NCBI RefSeq assembly: GCF_000143415.4
Contig: NW_003314268.1
Location: 3,175,502 to 3,239,501 of the forward strand
From: Selaginella moellendorffii
Taxonomy: Eukaryota; Streptophyta; Lycopodiopsida; Selaginellales; Selaginellaceae
Direction: 5' to 3'
DNA length: 64,000 bases
Below are positions 33,467 to 44,040 of this stretch, one piece after another. The stretch's first letter is position 1; each line of letters opens with the position of its first letter. A program made the translations under genes and the position numbers. The notes below the pieces were generated by a model. The model saw only the letters and a program-made list of their open reading frames with translations, made no database searches and had not been told where the DNA came from.

Positions 33467-35660
33467 GAATGGTGATGTTCAACTTAGTTGTTTGAAGTTA
33501 AGATGTTAGTACCCGTACTATAGCTTTATCTATGAGGAGGTTGTGTACCGATATGAGTCCATCTCATGGTTTTCACTTTAGTTTCGACTGAGTGTTGATC
33601 ATGCATAGCTAGCCTCTTCAAGGCATGCTCAGAGCTAGTGGCTAAATGTTTTAGTGAGCTTATTGCGGTTGAGTTAGATTTGAGTGGTCATTTATTTTAT
33701 GCTTGTCTATGAACTTTTATCTTGTACCTGGGGTATTATGTTCATATTGGCCAAGTATATAACTTGATGATAAGAGTTAGTGTTTGGGTTTTGTGAAGGC
33801 AAGTTGAGGAGTGATTGTTAGTTGCTTTGCGACTAGTGATTACTTATAAACTTCGTAAAGGACTGTTGACACTTGCTTTGCTCGATGATGATTTAGCAGT
33901 GATGGGCTTGCTTTACTGGATGGTGTTGCGAAGGATCATGTCGTTAGACTTACATGAGATTTTCATGTTGGCATGTCGACTCTACCTCTGTTGATATCAT
34001 TTGGTTACATTTAGTCCGTAGTGTTGGATTTCATTGAGTCTTGGATGTGGTGAATCACTCCTTGATGATGTGTTATCTGTAGCTGAGTGTTGCTGAAGGA
34101 TTGGTCTCGAATACTAACTAAGGTATTTTCGACTTTGGTTAGCTTGGTTGCTAGGAAGTTTTGGGTGGTGATTCACTTTTGCTTTCTTCTAGTTTTGTTA
34201 TGGTGTTGATGGCATTGAAGTGATGCCTTGTCGTTGACATTGTTGACATTGAGATTCGAGTGAAATGAGATATCCTTCCAAGGATTGATATTGAGTTTCA
34301 TTAGTCATGATGAAAATAGTGTTGATGATTTGGCTTTAGCTTTGTGTTGTTGGCATTCATGCATTTGCTAATTAACAATTGTGTTGACGTTCAAATGAAC
34401 TGAGTGGCAAGTTGAGTTAGCTGTGTTCTAGACGAGATTGCTTAGTTGAGGTTGAGCTTTAGCTTTTCTTTAAAAAGTGATTTAGTTAAAGACAATGCTA
34501 CCTTTATGAGAAGAAGAGTTAGTGATTGGTATTGAAGTGATTGAATCCTTGTTGGATTTCAGTTGGGATATATCGATAATTGATGATCTTTTTTGTGCTT
34601 GTTATGAGGTGAGTTACGTCTTGCTGTAGATGGATTCATGGAGGATCAATTTGGTGATCACTTGTTGAGCATAGCTCCATTGTGCTTAGCTTTTGGATTG
34701 ATGCAGATATGCTCTTCATTAGCTTTGGCATTATGAAGTTTAGCTTATAGATGTGTTGAGGAAGATATTGTGAGTTGCATCACGATTTCTTCTTTAGCAT
34801 TGAAGTTAACTTTTATGAAACTTGTGATCATTATTAGGCAAGACTTGGCTATAGGCTTCTTCGAGGTTTTGGTTCCTTGAGTTTTATGCTCATTGTTCCT
34901 TTTATTAGAAGTTGTTGGGGAAGGCATTTTGGCTCCTAGCTTCAATGTTTAAGTTAGTATTTGCATCTAACATTCATTAGTGATGATTGACTATCATCTA
35001 GGATAGTTGATTATCCTTGTCAAAAGGTTTTGCTTGATTATTGTTAGTATAGAATGATTTTCCGTTCTTCAGAATGGTGGATTCCTTCTTAGACAATGAT
35101 TATGCATCTTTTTATTGATGGGATGATTGATGATCTTCCATGATGGTTAGTTGTTCTCTTTGATAGCTTATGGCTTTTCGCAATACTACATGTTCTTTAT
35201 GGTTTGCTCTAGATTGGTCTCTTGGTTTTGAGACATCAGTAGGATGTTGTTGACACTTGCTAAAGCAACTTGGATTCCTTTGTATTGTTGACCGGGATCT
35301 ATTCAGCTTGGCTGGTGCGATGGTTGGCATGACTAAGCGTTTATTGGTTCTACCACATTCATTATGTAATGTTGATAATTGTTTGAGTTAGTTCTGATAG
35401 ATTGGGATGTTATTTCCTTTGGGTGATACATTCACGAACATTTTATTTGCCAATCAATGATACTTTGTGTTCTTTGAGTTATCTTTAGTAAGTTGTTTGG
35501 CATACTGTCTACCATCTTCGGTAGTTAAGTTTCATCATTGAGTTTCCTTGATGATATAGTTGCTATTGAATTTTGTTGGATGGTGAATCCTATGTTTTCC
35601 AAAGTTAGTGATCTTGGTGGTTCCTATACTCAAATACTGATTTATCGGATGATAACTTAC

Positions 35661-37162
35661 TCGAGTCAAATAGTCAGAAGCAATAATAACATACTCATTG
35701 CCAACAATCGACCGTGGAAAAGGTCTTATAAAATCAAATGCCACCAACTCAAACAGATGGGAAACTGCAATTGACTTTAACTATCCTTCCACAGCATGAG
35801 AGGGAGTATTACGAGCTTGGCACCAAATGCAGCTACGCACACACCGGATAATATCACGTCGCATCTCCGGCTAATAGAAAGACCTGCACAACTTCTCAGT
35901 TACACGACGATGTCCCATATGCCCATCTAGAACAAGAGAATCATGGTAGGCATGGAGAAACTGCAGAATAAAGATAGAGGGCACCACCAGCCGTAAATGA
36001 TCATTAGGATCCGTCCCCACAAAATAAAGAAGGCTGTCGTCAAGGCGATATTAAGAATGTAAATGTCGGAAAGGCAAGTCATCAGTAAGTGATGCAGGAT
36101 TCTCAAACCTATCTTGAAGCTTTCGAATCCACAGCTCAATCTTTTGAGCCTTGCGAACCTCAGCAAGAGAAGGTAGATCTTGCTCTACACCTTGTGGACA
36201 CTAAACGTCAAGTACAGCAACCGTCAATGACACAAAATCCTCATCTAGAAAATCCATAGATGCAGGAGCAATAGGCTCGTCAGCAACATGAGAAGAGAAT
36301 GGAGAAGGAAGAGGAGCTTGAGAAAGGGCATCAACATCAACCATAGAACTCCCTAGGCGATGAACAACATCAAAATCATATATCTGAAGCTTCAAAACCC
36401 ATCGAGCAGTACGACCAACTAGGTTCTTCCGCTTCAATAATGAAGTAACGGCAGCATGGTTACCTTCAAGTAACGTCTGAGAACCATGTAAATATGCATG
36501 AAGTTTCTCAAAACCCTAGGCTACTACTAAACACTCCATGTCTGTCGTGAAGTAGTTCATCTCCGTTGGTCGTAATGTACGGCTTATATACGCAATGGGA
36601 TGGCGCTGACTAGGCACACTCAAGCTCTTTTGCATCAACACACCTCTAAGACCAATATCAGAAGCATCCACATGCAAAATAAAAGGTCGAGTGTAGTCAG
36701 GGTATGCCAAAACTGGAGGAGTCATCAATAGCTCTTTGAGATCCACATACGCCCACTCACAATCTAGAGACCAGATGAAAGATGACGTTGATGACTTCAG
36801 CAACGCTTGCAACAGTGTAGTATGATTAGAAAGATGATCCACAAAACGACCGAGATACTGCACCTTGCCCAAGAAGCGCTACACATCATTCACACACTTC
36901 GGAGTAGGAAACTTTAGAACAGCCACAAGTTTGTCAAGATCAACTTGCAAACCCTCATGAGAAATACAGTACCTAAGATAAGTTGTGTTCTTGGACCCAA
37001 ATACACACTTCAACCGCTTCAACTTTAAACCAACGTCACGTAGCCGATCCAACACTTTATAAACATCATGAACGTGCTCCTCCCATATCCCCTCTGAGTG
37101 GATCAAAACATCATCAATGAAGTCAGCAGTCACCTTCGGCATATCGCAAAGAACTTTGTCCA
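35661..37162 (-). pseudogene. Gypsy-1a RT, RNase H and integrase start, inverted segment
   Basis: On minus: MDKVLCDMPKVTADFIDDVL (RT palm; the usual YLDD/FIDD catalytic pair is FIDD), then CVFGSKNTTYL, then RNase H with FILHVDASDIGLRGVLMQ, TLRPTEMNYFTTDMECL, GRTARWVLKLQIYDFDVVH, then the integrase zinc-finger region. The order is that expected after the LVMPFG where the plus-strand part stops at 17550, with only about 25-30 bases missing. Frames are broken at 36873-36878 and elsewhere. It continues without loss into plus-strand 38867 once reversed, since both ends align to an uninterrupted stretch at 53380-53430. Confidence 0.82.
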
Positions 37163-38297
37163 TGTAGCACACGTGGTTTTTACCCTTTATCCTATGGTGA
37201 TTTACCATAGGATAACACCATGAAGCAGAATCTAAACCCTCTTTATGCCACGTGATAGATGCCACGTGTCATATGCCACATGTCCAAAGGAACGTGGTGT
37301 GGAACCCGAGGTTCAGAGCCTTAGGTCACTAAACGAAGGAACGATGCCAAACTCCTAAGCATGGAGCCAAGGAGTGATGGAGCCGAACCATGGAGCAACT
37401 CCCGAGCATAAAGCCCAAGGAGCGAAGGGACAGAAGCCCGGAGTGACTTGGAACAGTCCTAGAGTAACTAGCATCCCAATGCCAGGACCAGCATGCAAAA
37501 CGGAGCCAAATGGAGTCTGGTGCTATTTCGGCATACCGATGGCCTAACGCGAGGACATGGGTACTCCACCAGCTAGCATGGAATGGAACTTAGGCTTAGA
37601 CCCAAGCCGGACGCAGAACAAAGACAGACACACAAGCGGAAGCTAGACTATGCCTCAGGTTGGTCGGCCATGCCCGACCTACCCACTATCCCTACTATAC
37701 ATTTGGAACCCCCCCCCCCGGAGGAACACACGCTTTGGGCTTTCACCCCAAGCCTCCCTTAGTATCAGGAGTTCGTCTCTGGGACAAGCTCAAAATTTAC
37801 TAAATATGGAATGGCGCTAGATTGCGAATTTGGACACGGGACAAGCACCATTGTGTTCAGGCCAATCTCTACATTCCGTAGATATGCCAAATGAACAACT
37901 CTAGACACTTTCCATAAATAACATTTGGGACCAAAATAAGACTAATACAAAGGGCATGATAGTGAGGGTGTTTAGCAGACACGGTAAGCTATCATGTAGT
38001 GATATTGAAGGACCAATCTCAATACGCGAGGGTTCTTGTCACTAGCCAGTGCAAGACAAAATGAGACGGGAACTCCTTACCAGGCTAAGTATGTTTAGCT
38101 AATAACACGTAGGAATTCCGTCTTTATGCTCGTCCGGTCTAAGTACACTCGAAATGCCCAGTTAACTCCACTAGCACAAGAGGGACTGATAAAGGGTCCA
38201 GCAATACTGACCTCCTGCCGTTGTGGCAGTAAGGAAAGAATGTCCATAAGGACTAGTCGACAGGTAACTTTCGATACCCGAAGTCATATTCGCGACA
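37163..38297 (-). repeat. LARD LTR, full length, inverted
   Basis: 1135 bp, reads on minus TGTCGCGAATATG ... GTGTGCTACA. It retains the sequence CCAAATGTATAGTAGGGATAG where Gypsy-2 inserted in the sister LTR. Hairpin arms are at 37188-37216. Confidence 0.85.
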
Positions 38298-38866
38298 CTC
38301 TCCCACCCTAGGGAAGATCGACGTCCTCGTCGATGCATACTCATGTCTAGAATACCGCCAAGGAAACAACTCCAGAAAAAGTTCATGGTACTCACACTAT
38401 GTGAGAAATGCACCAACTTAAATGAGTTAGGGTAACCTCTTTGTCTAATGCGGATGTGCTACCAGCTCAGACACCTTCTAGCCATCGCCGACAAGGAAAT
38501 GACCAACGGAGTTAACCACCCTTGCTGCTCTGGGTGTCACCCAACTTACAAAAGTGTGATATGCCCCTACCCGCAAGGACATAGAGAGAGAAGCCAGAGG
38601 CCCTAACCCTCATGAGCAAAGAAACCAAACCTATCGGTAAGGTTTAGATAGACTACTGTAAACAGGCAGTTAGAGTTGTTTACGCGGTCATGCCCTTTCA
38701 ACGGAATAAGGAACATCGATAGAAAGGTGGGTTATGTGACCAGTCGACAGTAGCTACCCCATGACGAGAGATTTCAACATCATACAAAGTGCCGAAGCCA
38801 GTCTGCCTATACTGGCCCAAACTCAAAGATCAATAGATGGACAATATCAAGGTCATAAACATTGGG
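38298..38866 (-). repeat. LARD interior 3' end, inverted
   Basis: Reverse complement of about 29490-30055, including the purine tract next to the LTR. Ends at 38866, where plus-strand Gypsy-1a integrase resumes (second inversion breakpoint). Confidence 0.8.
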
Positions 38867-39742
38867 TGGAAGTTGGTGCTCTTGCTAGTGCCTCTGCAAC
38901 TGCTGTGAATACTTCCTCCTCAATCGTGTGGTGTTCCAGCATTCTTGTTCAAAGCGGGTTCTTTCGGATAATGGTCCCACATTTATGGCTGAGGCATTTC
39001 ATGTTTTGACGTCTCGATTGGGGATACGCCACACTTTCATGAGTGCTTATCATCGACAATCAAACGGTCTGGTGGAACGGCTCCTTCGGACATTCAAAGG
39101 GATGATTGCGAAGTATGTGAACTTTCAGCATTTGGATTGGGATGGTTATTTGCCGTCTCTTCAGTATGCATATGTCACAAGGGTGTAGAGTTCTGTTGGT
39201 GCTTCACCATATAAACTCCTATATGGTCATGATCCAATATTACCAACGGAGTTAGGTTTACCTTCGCGATTGCCACGAGCTGCCGATGCTAAGTCGTGGG
39301 ATCAGTATTTGACGAGCATTCTTCCATTTGTCCAAGTTGAGTCTGCCATACACTTAGGCCGCGTACAAGTGGGACAACAACAGCACTACAACTCCCATCA
39401 TCGTCCACTTGTGGAGTATAATGTGGATGATTTGGTGTTAGTCCGTTTTCCCCATCTTACGGTACGTGGTTTATTTAAGGGGCTCCTTGCGTAGTGGAAA
39501 GGACTATATCGGGTGTTGCGGCAAGTTGGACCACAAGTTTATAAAGTTCAGTGTGACGTCTAGCAAGCCAATCTTTCAGAGATTGTGCATGTGCAACGGT
39601 TGAAATGCTTCATACAAAGGGATCAGGAGCAATTAATACCACCTACAGATATGCCGATGCCTCCTCCTGACGTTCCTCTAGATCTCAACCCATCTACAAG
39701 AGAACTTTGATGGGCTTTCATTATTCTGAGAGGAGGGGATGA
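38867..39742 (+). pseudogene. Gypsy-1a integrase core and C-terminal part
   Basis: VLSDNGPTFMAEAFHVLTSR and YHRQSNGLVERLLRTFKGMI show the DDE core; then GASPYKLLYGHDP, NVDDLVLVRFPHL and a final VGPQVYKVQCDV. No chromodomain is seen. Stops at 39186, 39492 and 39560 break it. A purine run GAGAGGAGGGGATGA precedes the 3' LTR. Confidence 0.8.
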
Positions 39743-39918
39743 TGTGAGGGCCAAGTGTACAGCTACAATGCCGTATACTAATATTAGCATAGTGGGATTT
39801 TAGTAGCCATCGGATTGGTTTCAATCCGGACCACTTGCTCCTGTATATAAGCTAGGGTTTTTGGGCTAATTGATATGTACATTTTCTGTATTCCCTTTCC
39901 ATATTCCAAGCACTCACA
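39743..39918 (+). repeat. Gypsy-1a 3' LTR (176 bp)
   Basis: TGTGAGGGCCAAGTGTACAGC ... CACTCACA; partner of 15309-15485. Confidence 0.85.
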
Positions 39919-40050
39919 AAATCTTATATTCCATAGTATTAAAAAAGATTTTAAAGTATTATTGTTTAATCAAATACTGCATACATTATCATAGTTTTTT
40001 TGATAATTGTAAAAAGGGTTCTTGCGTCGGAATTTGATTCCAATCTCAAC

Positions 40051-40861
40051 ATTGTCTTCCCGATCCCAAGCTCCGCACGAGGAACATCCGCATCAATTCC
40101 TTCGATGATAATTTCAAAAAGCTTGTTGATGAGATGCTGGCGTGATGTACAGGTATGTTCTTCGTGAATTTCATCACTGTCAAACGCTGGCATGCTTTGT
40201 TTTCTTGTCTTTCTTTTCTTTTTTGCCAGGACAGACGGAGTAGGCTTGTCCGCCTCCGCTCAATGCCAGCATCAATGCCAGGCTCATGGCCTTGAATCCC
40301 GAGGGCGAAAGAGGCAACGCCAAAGAGTACGTAATTGCGAATCCAATGATTGTCAAGTTTGGGAAAGAGCGAGAAGCTGATAGAGAAGGATGTCTATCTT
40401 TTTACAGCGCTCAAGCCGATGTCAAGGTACTATTCCTTTGTACGTAGAGAGTCTCTTTTATGGTTCGTGTCTTTGTTTCCAGAGACCGATATCGAGTCGA
40501 AGCTCAAGATATCAACGGGAAGAAATTCGGTACCACCTTCAGGGGCTGGACTGCTCGAATTTTCCAACATGAGTATGATCACCTGGAGGTCAGGTCTCGT
40601 TTGGTTTCTTTTGTGCAGACATCAAGGTGGCCGTGGTATTTGTTCGCATAAGGTGTCCTCTACATCGACCGGATGACTCCAAAAGCATTGAAATCCATTG
40701 GACGAGAACTTTTGGTACTTTTGCCTGTAGAGATTCCATAGTTGTATGTGCCCTCATGTCCGCTTTGTTTACAGAATCTGAAAGAGGAGTTTGAGAAGAG
40801 GACTGGGACGCCTCGTCCCGAGTCGGTTAAAGACAAACTGTTAAGCTCAGAAGCGTCTTGA
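40051..40861 (+). pseudogene. peptide deformylase (PDF1B-like), broken
   Basis: Peptide deformylase removes the N-formyl group from organellar proteins. Exon-like blocks at 40051-40152, 40230-40426, 40493-40588, about 40651-40710 and 40774-40861 are joined by short introns. Visible wording: FPDPKLRTRNIRINSFDDNF, KKLVDEML, motif 1 start GVGLSA, motif 2 EGCLSFYSAQ, KKFGTTFRGW, motif 3 HEYDHLE (metal-binding His pair and catalytic Glu), IDRMTPKAL and a charged tail. Two defects: one base is missing near 40140 (CTGGCGTGATG), giving an early stop, and motif 1 is out of frame after GVGLSA, losing its conserved Gln. The 5' end with transit peptide is absent; Gypsy-1a lies just upstream. Confidence 0.75.
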
Positions 40862-41090
40862 AATGCAAAGTGTTTGATTCTGCTGCTCGGTTCGATTACG
40901 TTATTTGCGCTCTGTTTTCAACTTACCGGAAATTTCAGCTGACGAAGAATAATAAGTGTAAAAGCGCTGAAGATAGAATCTAACCGAGCGGTGAGCGCCT
41001 TGCTTTTATTTCCATCGTAGAGAGTTGAACTTTTCTCCTTTTCTTTTCTTGTGTGATATTCTTTCAGAGTTGCTGTCGAAAATCCCGCGC
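40862..41090. other. short spacer, nothing recognised
   Basis: Presumed 3' region of the deformylase pseudogene; a GT..CAG-bounded stretch may be an intron of the following unrecognised locus. Confidence 0.4.
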
Positions 41091-41790
41091 CACACAAACT
41101 ACCATTTGAAAGCGATATGGCCGAACTTCATATCATCCTGGTTAACGCTGAGAAGAGAATCAGAGCACTGACTGCCTCCAAAACGAAAAGGCCAGAAGAA
41201 GAAAGTCACAAACATGGGAAATCCATTGGGCAGGCCTTTTGTGTCCCCTCTCTCGAGGAGCCCAAGGAGGAGCTCTTGTTTCCGAAGTTCTTTCATCTCT
41301 GACAACGCAAGGCTCACGCAATGCAGTTCCGAGGAAGAGTTGTGGCCTTCACGGATTGACAGATGGAGATTTAGCACTCCAGGTGATGACCTTTCTATTG
41401 GCTCAAGCACTTCAGCAAATTTCTGTCAGATTATCGGTCGTCTTAGAGAGAGAATTTGGAAGTCCCATCTCTCGGACCTTTGGGACGACTTCGTTATTCT
41501 CCAGGTGCTTTAATTCACGCAAGATACTCGAGCAACGTTGCGGCAGAAAGAAAGTGCAGAGCTCCGGGCAGGAAGTGGTCCGAGTCTTCCGGATGTTTAT
41601 CACGGAAGCGCGAAAATGCGGATATGTCCGAAAAGCAGTTGTATCACACAGGGAAGGCCGAGTCACGACTCAGGAATCCAAACGCAACAACAGAGGTGGC
41701 TGCGAAAGTTCCGAAAGATCAGCGTCCGGAATCGTGGGAAGCGACTAGACGACGGCCACGACGTTGAGATCGGCGTGGAAGGCTAGCAGG
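41091..41790 (+). other. unrecognised, exon-like sequence upstream of the lipase pseudogene
   Basis: Contains several open stretches (for example MAELHIILVNAEKRIRAL at 41117 and 41239-41748) but no family I recognise. The right part, 41503-41781, is repeated on the reverse strand at 50127-50404, so it belongs to the inverted lipase duplication. It may be the 5' region or a neighbouring gene remnant; frames disagree between the copies, so coding is doubtful. Confidence 0.35.
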
Positions 41791-41960
41791 CAAAGTGGGC
41801 GCTAATCTCGTGTTTTTGCAAAAACTTGCAGGAGGATACGTGCGGGATTGAAGTTTCCGCAGTTGCCGAGTGTTGTGGTAAGTCGGAATTTCATTTTTAA
41901 AGCTATCCTCTTATTCTTCTCTTCGCTCTTGATCTTCGACATTGTGAGGCTTTTTCCAGT

Positions 41961-43682
41961 ATGGGCACTAGTGTTGCAGATGATAGAAGCTATCTCGTAG
42001 CACACTATACGAGTGTGTGGTCGTACCTGTGGCCTCACATCTCGCATTCTTTGGAAGTCGGGAGTGTGAACTTGGATTGGAGAGCGAGGTGTTCTCTGTT
42101 TATGCTCTGGAGCGTGAGGTCTGTCTCCCAACCGCTGAAGCACTTTGGAAGATGGGCGGAGAAGGCAATTAACCTTTGTGCAGCCAATGAAGGAATTCTC
42201 AAGGAAGAAATGCATAATACAGCACCCCTCACTCTTACGTGGTTGCCCCTTTGCCACGCTCACTCCTCGCGTCCTCCGTGGCGTGTTTAGTCACGCCCAG
42301 CTCTGCACCCTAAATGTTTAAGAGAACCCATTGCCGCGATCATTAGGTTCCATTAAACTATGTCTTTGAAAGGGATTCTCTTAAACATCACGATTGCTCC
42401 ACAATTGCACCTAGGAGGCTGTTCCACAAGCAGCAGTCCCACTCGGGCATCTCAAAGATTTATCAGTTAGCACCCTAAATAAGGGGGGGTGCTGTATTAT
42501 GCATTCTACCCGCAGATGTTTGTGCTATGGTGTCTAAGGTTACGTATGAGAGCCCGAAGTTCATCGAATTTGTCGTGAATCAGAATTGAAAGGTCCAAGC
42601 CTTGCACGTAACCTCTTACCGGTCCAACAGTAGTAAGTTCCTAGGAGATGCATCTGCAAAGGAGAAGCTGATGGAGTCAGGGGTTTTTTCTTGCTATCCA
42701 GTTTCATCTGACGTTGCCGTCACCCTTTCATGCTACAGAGTTTCAGAAAAAAAATTCGACTCCAGTTTTCATTTTTGCCGACCGGGAAACTGATGCCGGA
42801 GCCATCATTCTTGCCTTCTGGGGAACGGAATCCTTCAATGCATATGACTGGTGCACAGACTTGGATTTCTCCTGGTACGAGCTCCCGCAGCTCGGCCGTG
42901 TCCATCTCGGATTCCTCGAAGCACTGGCGACAGGAACATTGCCACAGACTCCAACGTCTGGACTGCCTGACTTTGTCCTCAGCGACGAGATGAAAGTGCT
43001 TGCGTACTAGCACATCAATCCTACGGAATCATAGAAACGCAAAGCTCTACTTCACCAGTCACAGCCTCGGCGGCGCTCTGGCGACTCTCTTCACCTCCAT
43101 GCTCTTCTACAACCGGGAAGAGAATCGAGCCTTTTACAACACCGAGGACGACGTTGCCAGGAGCTCGCGGCGCTCTGCACGTTTGGCCAGCCCCGTGTTG
43201 GAGACGAGAGCTTCGCATCCTTCATGAACGCCAGCTTAAACAAGCCAACCATGAGGTACTTTAGAGTTGTCTACAATAACGACATGGTAGCTCGAGTCCC
43301 CTTCGACAACTCTTTGTTTGGCTTCAAGCATTTCGGGCATTGCTGCTACTTCACTTACAACTACACCCTCCAGGTACTTAACTTCGAGAGACTGCTCTTT
43401 GTGTAGGATCCATATCAACTTTCTGTGCAGATCCTTCCGGACGAGCCATTTCCCAATTTCTTTTCCCCGGTTTACATGGTGCTGTCCCGGCTTTACGCAC
43501 TGTTCGAGCTCGTTCAGAGCTTCTTCATGAGTGGCCGGGAGTTTAGCGAGACGAGGTTGTCCACTGTGGCAAGGATTGCAGGCTTTCTCGTGCCTGGGAT
43601 CCCCGGGCACAGCTTGGTGAATTACATGCCGGCCTTACTGATAAATCACAGTAAGCATCGCAACTTCATACATGTCGAATAA
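41961..43682 (+). pseudogene. class 3 (triacylglycerol) lipase, left inverted copy, broken
   Basis: Homologue of the minus-strand copy at 48190-49872. Begins MGTSVADDRSYLVAHYTSVW at 41961 and continues with LDWRARCSLFMLWS and LKHFGRWAEKAINLC. At 42182 the frame is replaced by foreign sequence with MITE-B, and the next ~200 bases of the gene are missing. Downstream: ILAFWGTESFNAYDWCTDLD, LGRVHLGFLEAL, KLYFTSHSLGGALATLF, VYNNDMVARVPFDN and FPNFFSPVYMVLSRLYAL. The nucleophile elbow is SHSLGG instead of GHSLGG and there are in-frame stops (43008-43010). Compared with the sister, a ~60 bp stretch with the QRLKQNIYEKS segment is also missing near 42935. Plant relatives include oil-body lipases; this locus is dead. 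Confidence 0.8.
42209..42506 (+). mobile_element. MITE-B in the lipase pseudogene (~298 bp)
   Basis: Terminal inverted repeats AATGCATAATACAGCACCCC and GGGGTGCTGTATTATGCATT; no ORF. It lies within a segment absent from the sister lipase copy. Target duplication is unclear because the flank was rearranged. Confidence 0.75.
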
Positions 43683-43759
43683 AAGTTACCCATTAAAACA
43701 TGGTGTCATTATTTTTATTCTACTTTCTTTCAGAAAATAAATAAAATGAAGACAATTAC

Positions 43760-44040
43760 ATTGCCTTCAAAACTGTATGGAATTCTCTGTATGGAGGCAG
43801 GGCTGTTACTGGTGAAGTGGAAGCATGGAATGAACCATGCAATTTATCCTTACCACCCAGAAAGGAACCATAGACAAAGCATTGATCATTGACTCTGACT
43901 AAGAGTTCCACAAAGGATGGTGCCATGACTGTGTGGCTTGGACTGTTTGTTGCATCAACGTGGAAGCACTCCTTCCATAAGTGGCAGTGTTGGATTGGAA
44001 AGGTCTTGAGAATGGAAGTTTAGAATTAAGAGCTGTAGTA
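43760..44040 (+). repeat. ~280 bp repeat, copy 1 of 3
   Basis: Shares TGGAATTCTCTGTATGGA, TTATCCTTACCACC, TTCCACAAAGGATGGTG and ATGACTGTGTGGCTTGGACT with the reverse strand of 47830-48090 and of 52080-52345. The first two are part of the inverted duplication; the third is a separate, more diverged copy. Confidence 0.7.

Larger units (their letters stand above)
17550..35660 (+). mobile_element. LARD-like non-coding LTR retrotransposon complex in Gypsy-1a
   Basis: Reconstructed from its pieces: a truncated 5' LTR (from the G-run near 17550 to 17586, continuing after Gypsy-2 at 23370-23897), primer site TTTGGTATCAGAG (23898-23910), non-coding interior to 30041, purine tract to 30055, and LTR 30056-31273. 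A second interior segment (32824-35660) repeats 27200-29433, and its continuation plus a full LTR are inverted at 37163-38866. Long LTRs, standard priming signals and about 6 kb of interior with no ORF over ~90 aa are the definition of a LARD (large retrotransposon derivative). The two interiors in a row suggest a tandem or recombinant LTR-interior-LTR-interior-LTR arrangement. It must depend on another element for its proteins; the parent is not in the window. Confidence 0.65.
32824..35660 (+). repeat. second copy of part of the LARD interior
   Basis: Matches 27200-29433 after removing the Cassandra insertion, starting CTCTCATTGATCTTGA (against CTCTCACTGATCTTGA) and ending near TTATCGGATGATAACTTA. 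Stops abruptly at 35660, where minus-strand Gypsy-1a begins: this is one breakpoint of the inversion. Confidence 0.82.
15309..39918 (+). mobile_element. Gypsy-1a: Ty3/Gypsy retrotransposon shell with nested insertions
   Basis: Two LTRs (15309-15485 and 39743-39918) begin TGTGAGGGCC and end CACTCACA, and they enclose gag, protease, RT, RNase H and integrase remnants of one family. Order: gag/PR/RT start on plus (15720 to ~17550), then inserted elements, then RT/RNase H/integrase start on minus (35661-37162), then integrase core to the 3' end on plus (38867-39742). Reading the 35661-38866 block in reverse makes the element collinear again, so the middle was inverted after a LARD had inserted. 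Flanks CAAAT and CAAAA next to the LTRs may be a decayed target duplication. All frames carry stops, many of the CAA/CAG-to-TAA/TAG type. The element is dead. A second, more decayed copy lies on the minus strand at 52375-59400. Confidence 0.8.
41503..44040 (+). repeat. left arm of inverted lipase duplication
   Basis: Reverse-complement match to about 50404-47830, interrupted by MITE-B at 42209-42506 and by a ~200 bp loss next to it. Arms are separated by ~3.8 kb of AT-rich DNA. Confidence 0.8.

Noticed and set aside
41214-41790. Plus ORFs (41239-41748 and overlaps) as a confirmed gene
   Set aside because: No recognised family, and the inverted copy at 50127-50404 does not keep the same frame.
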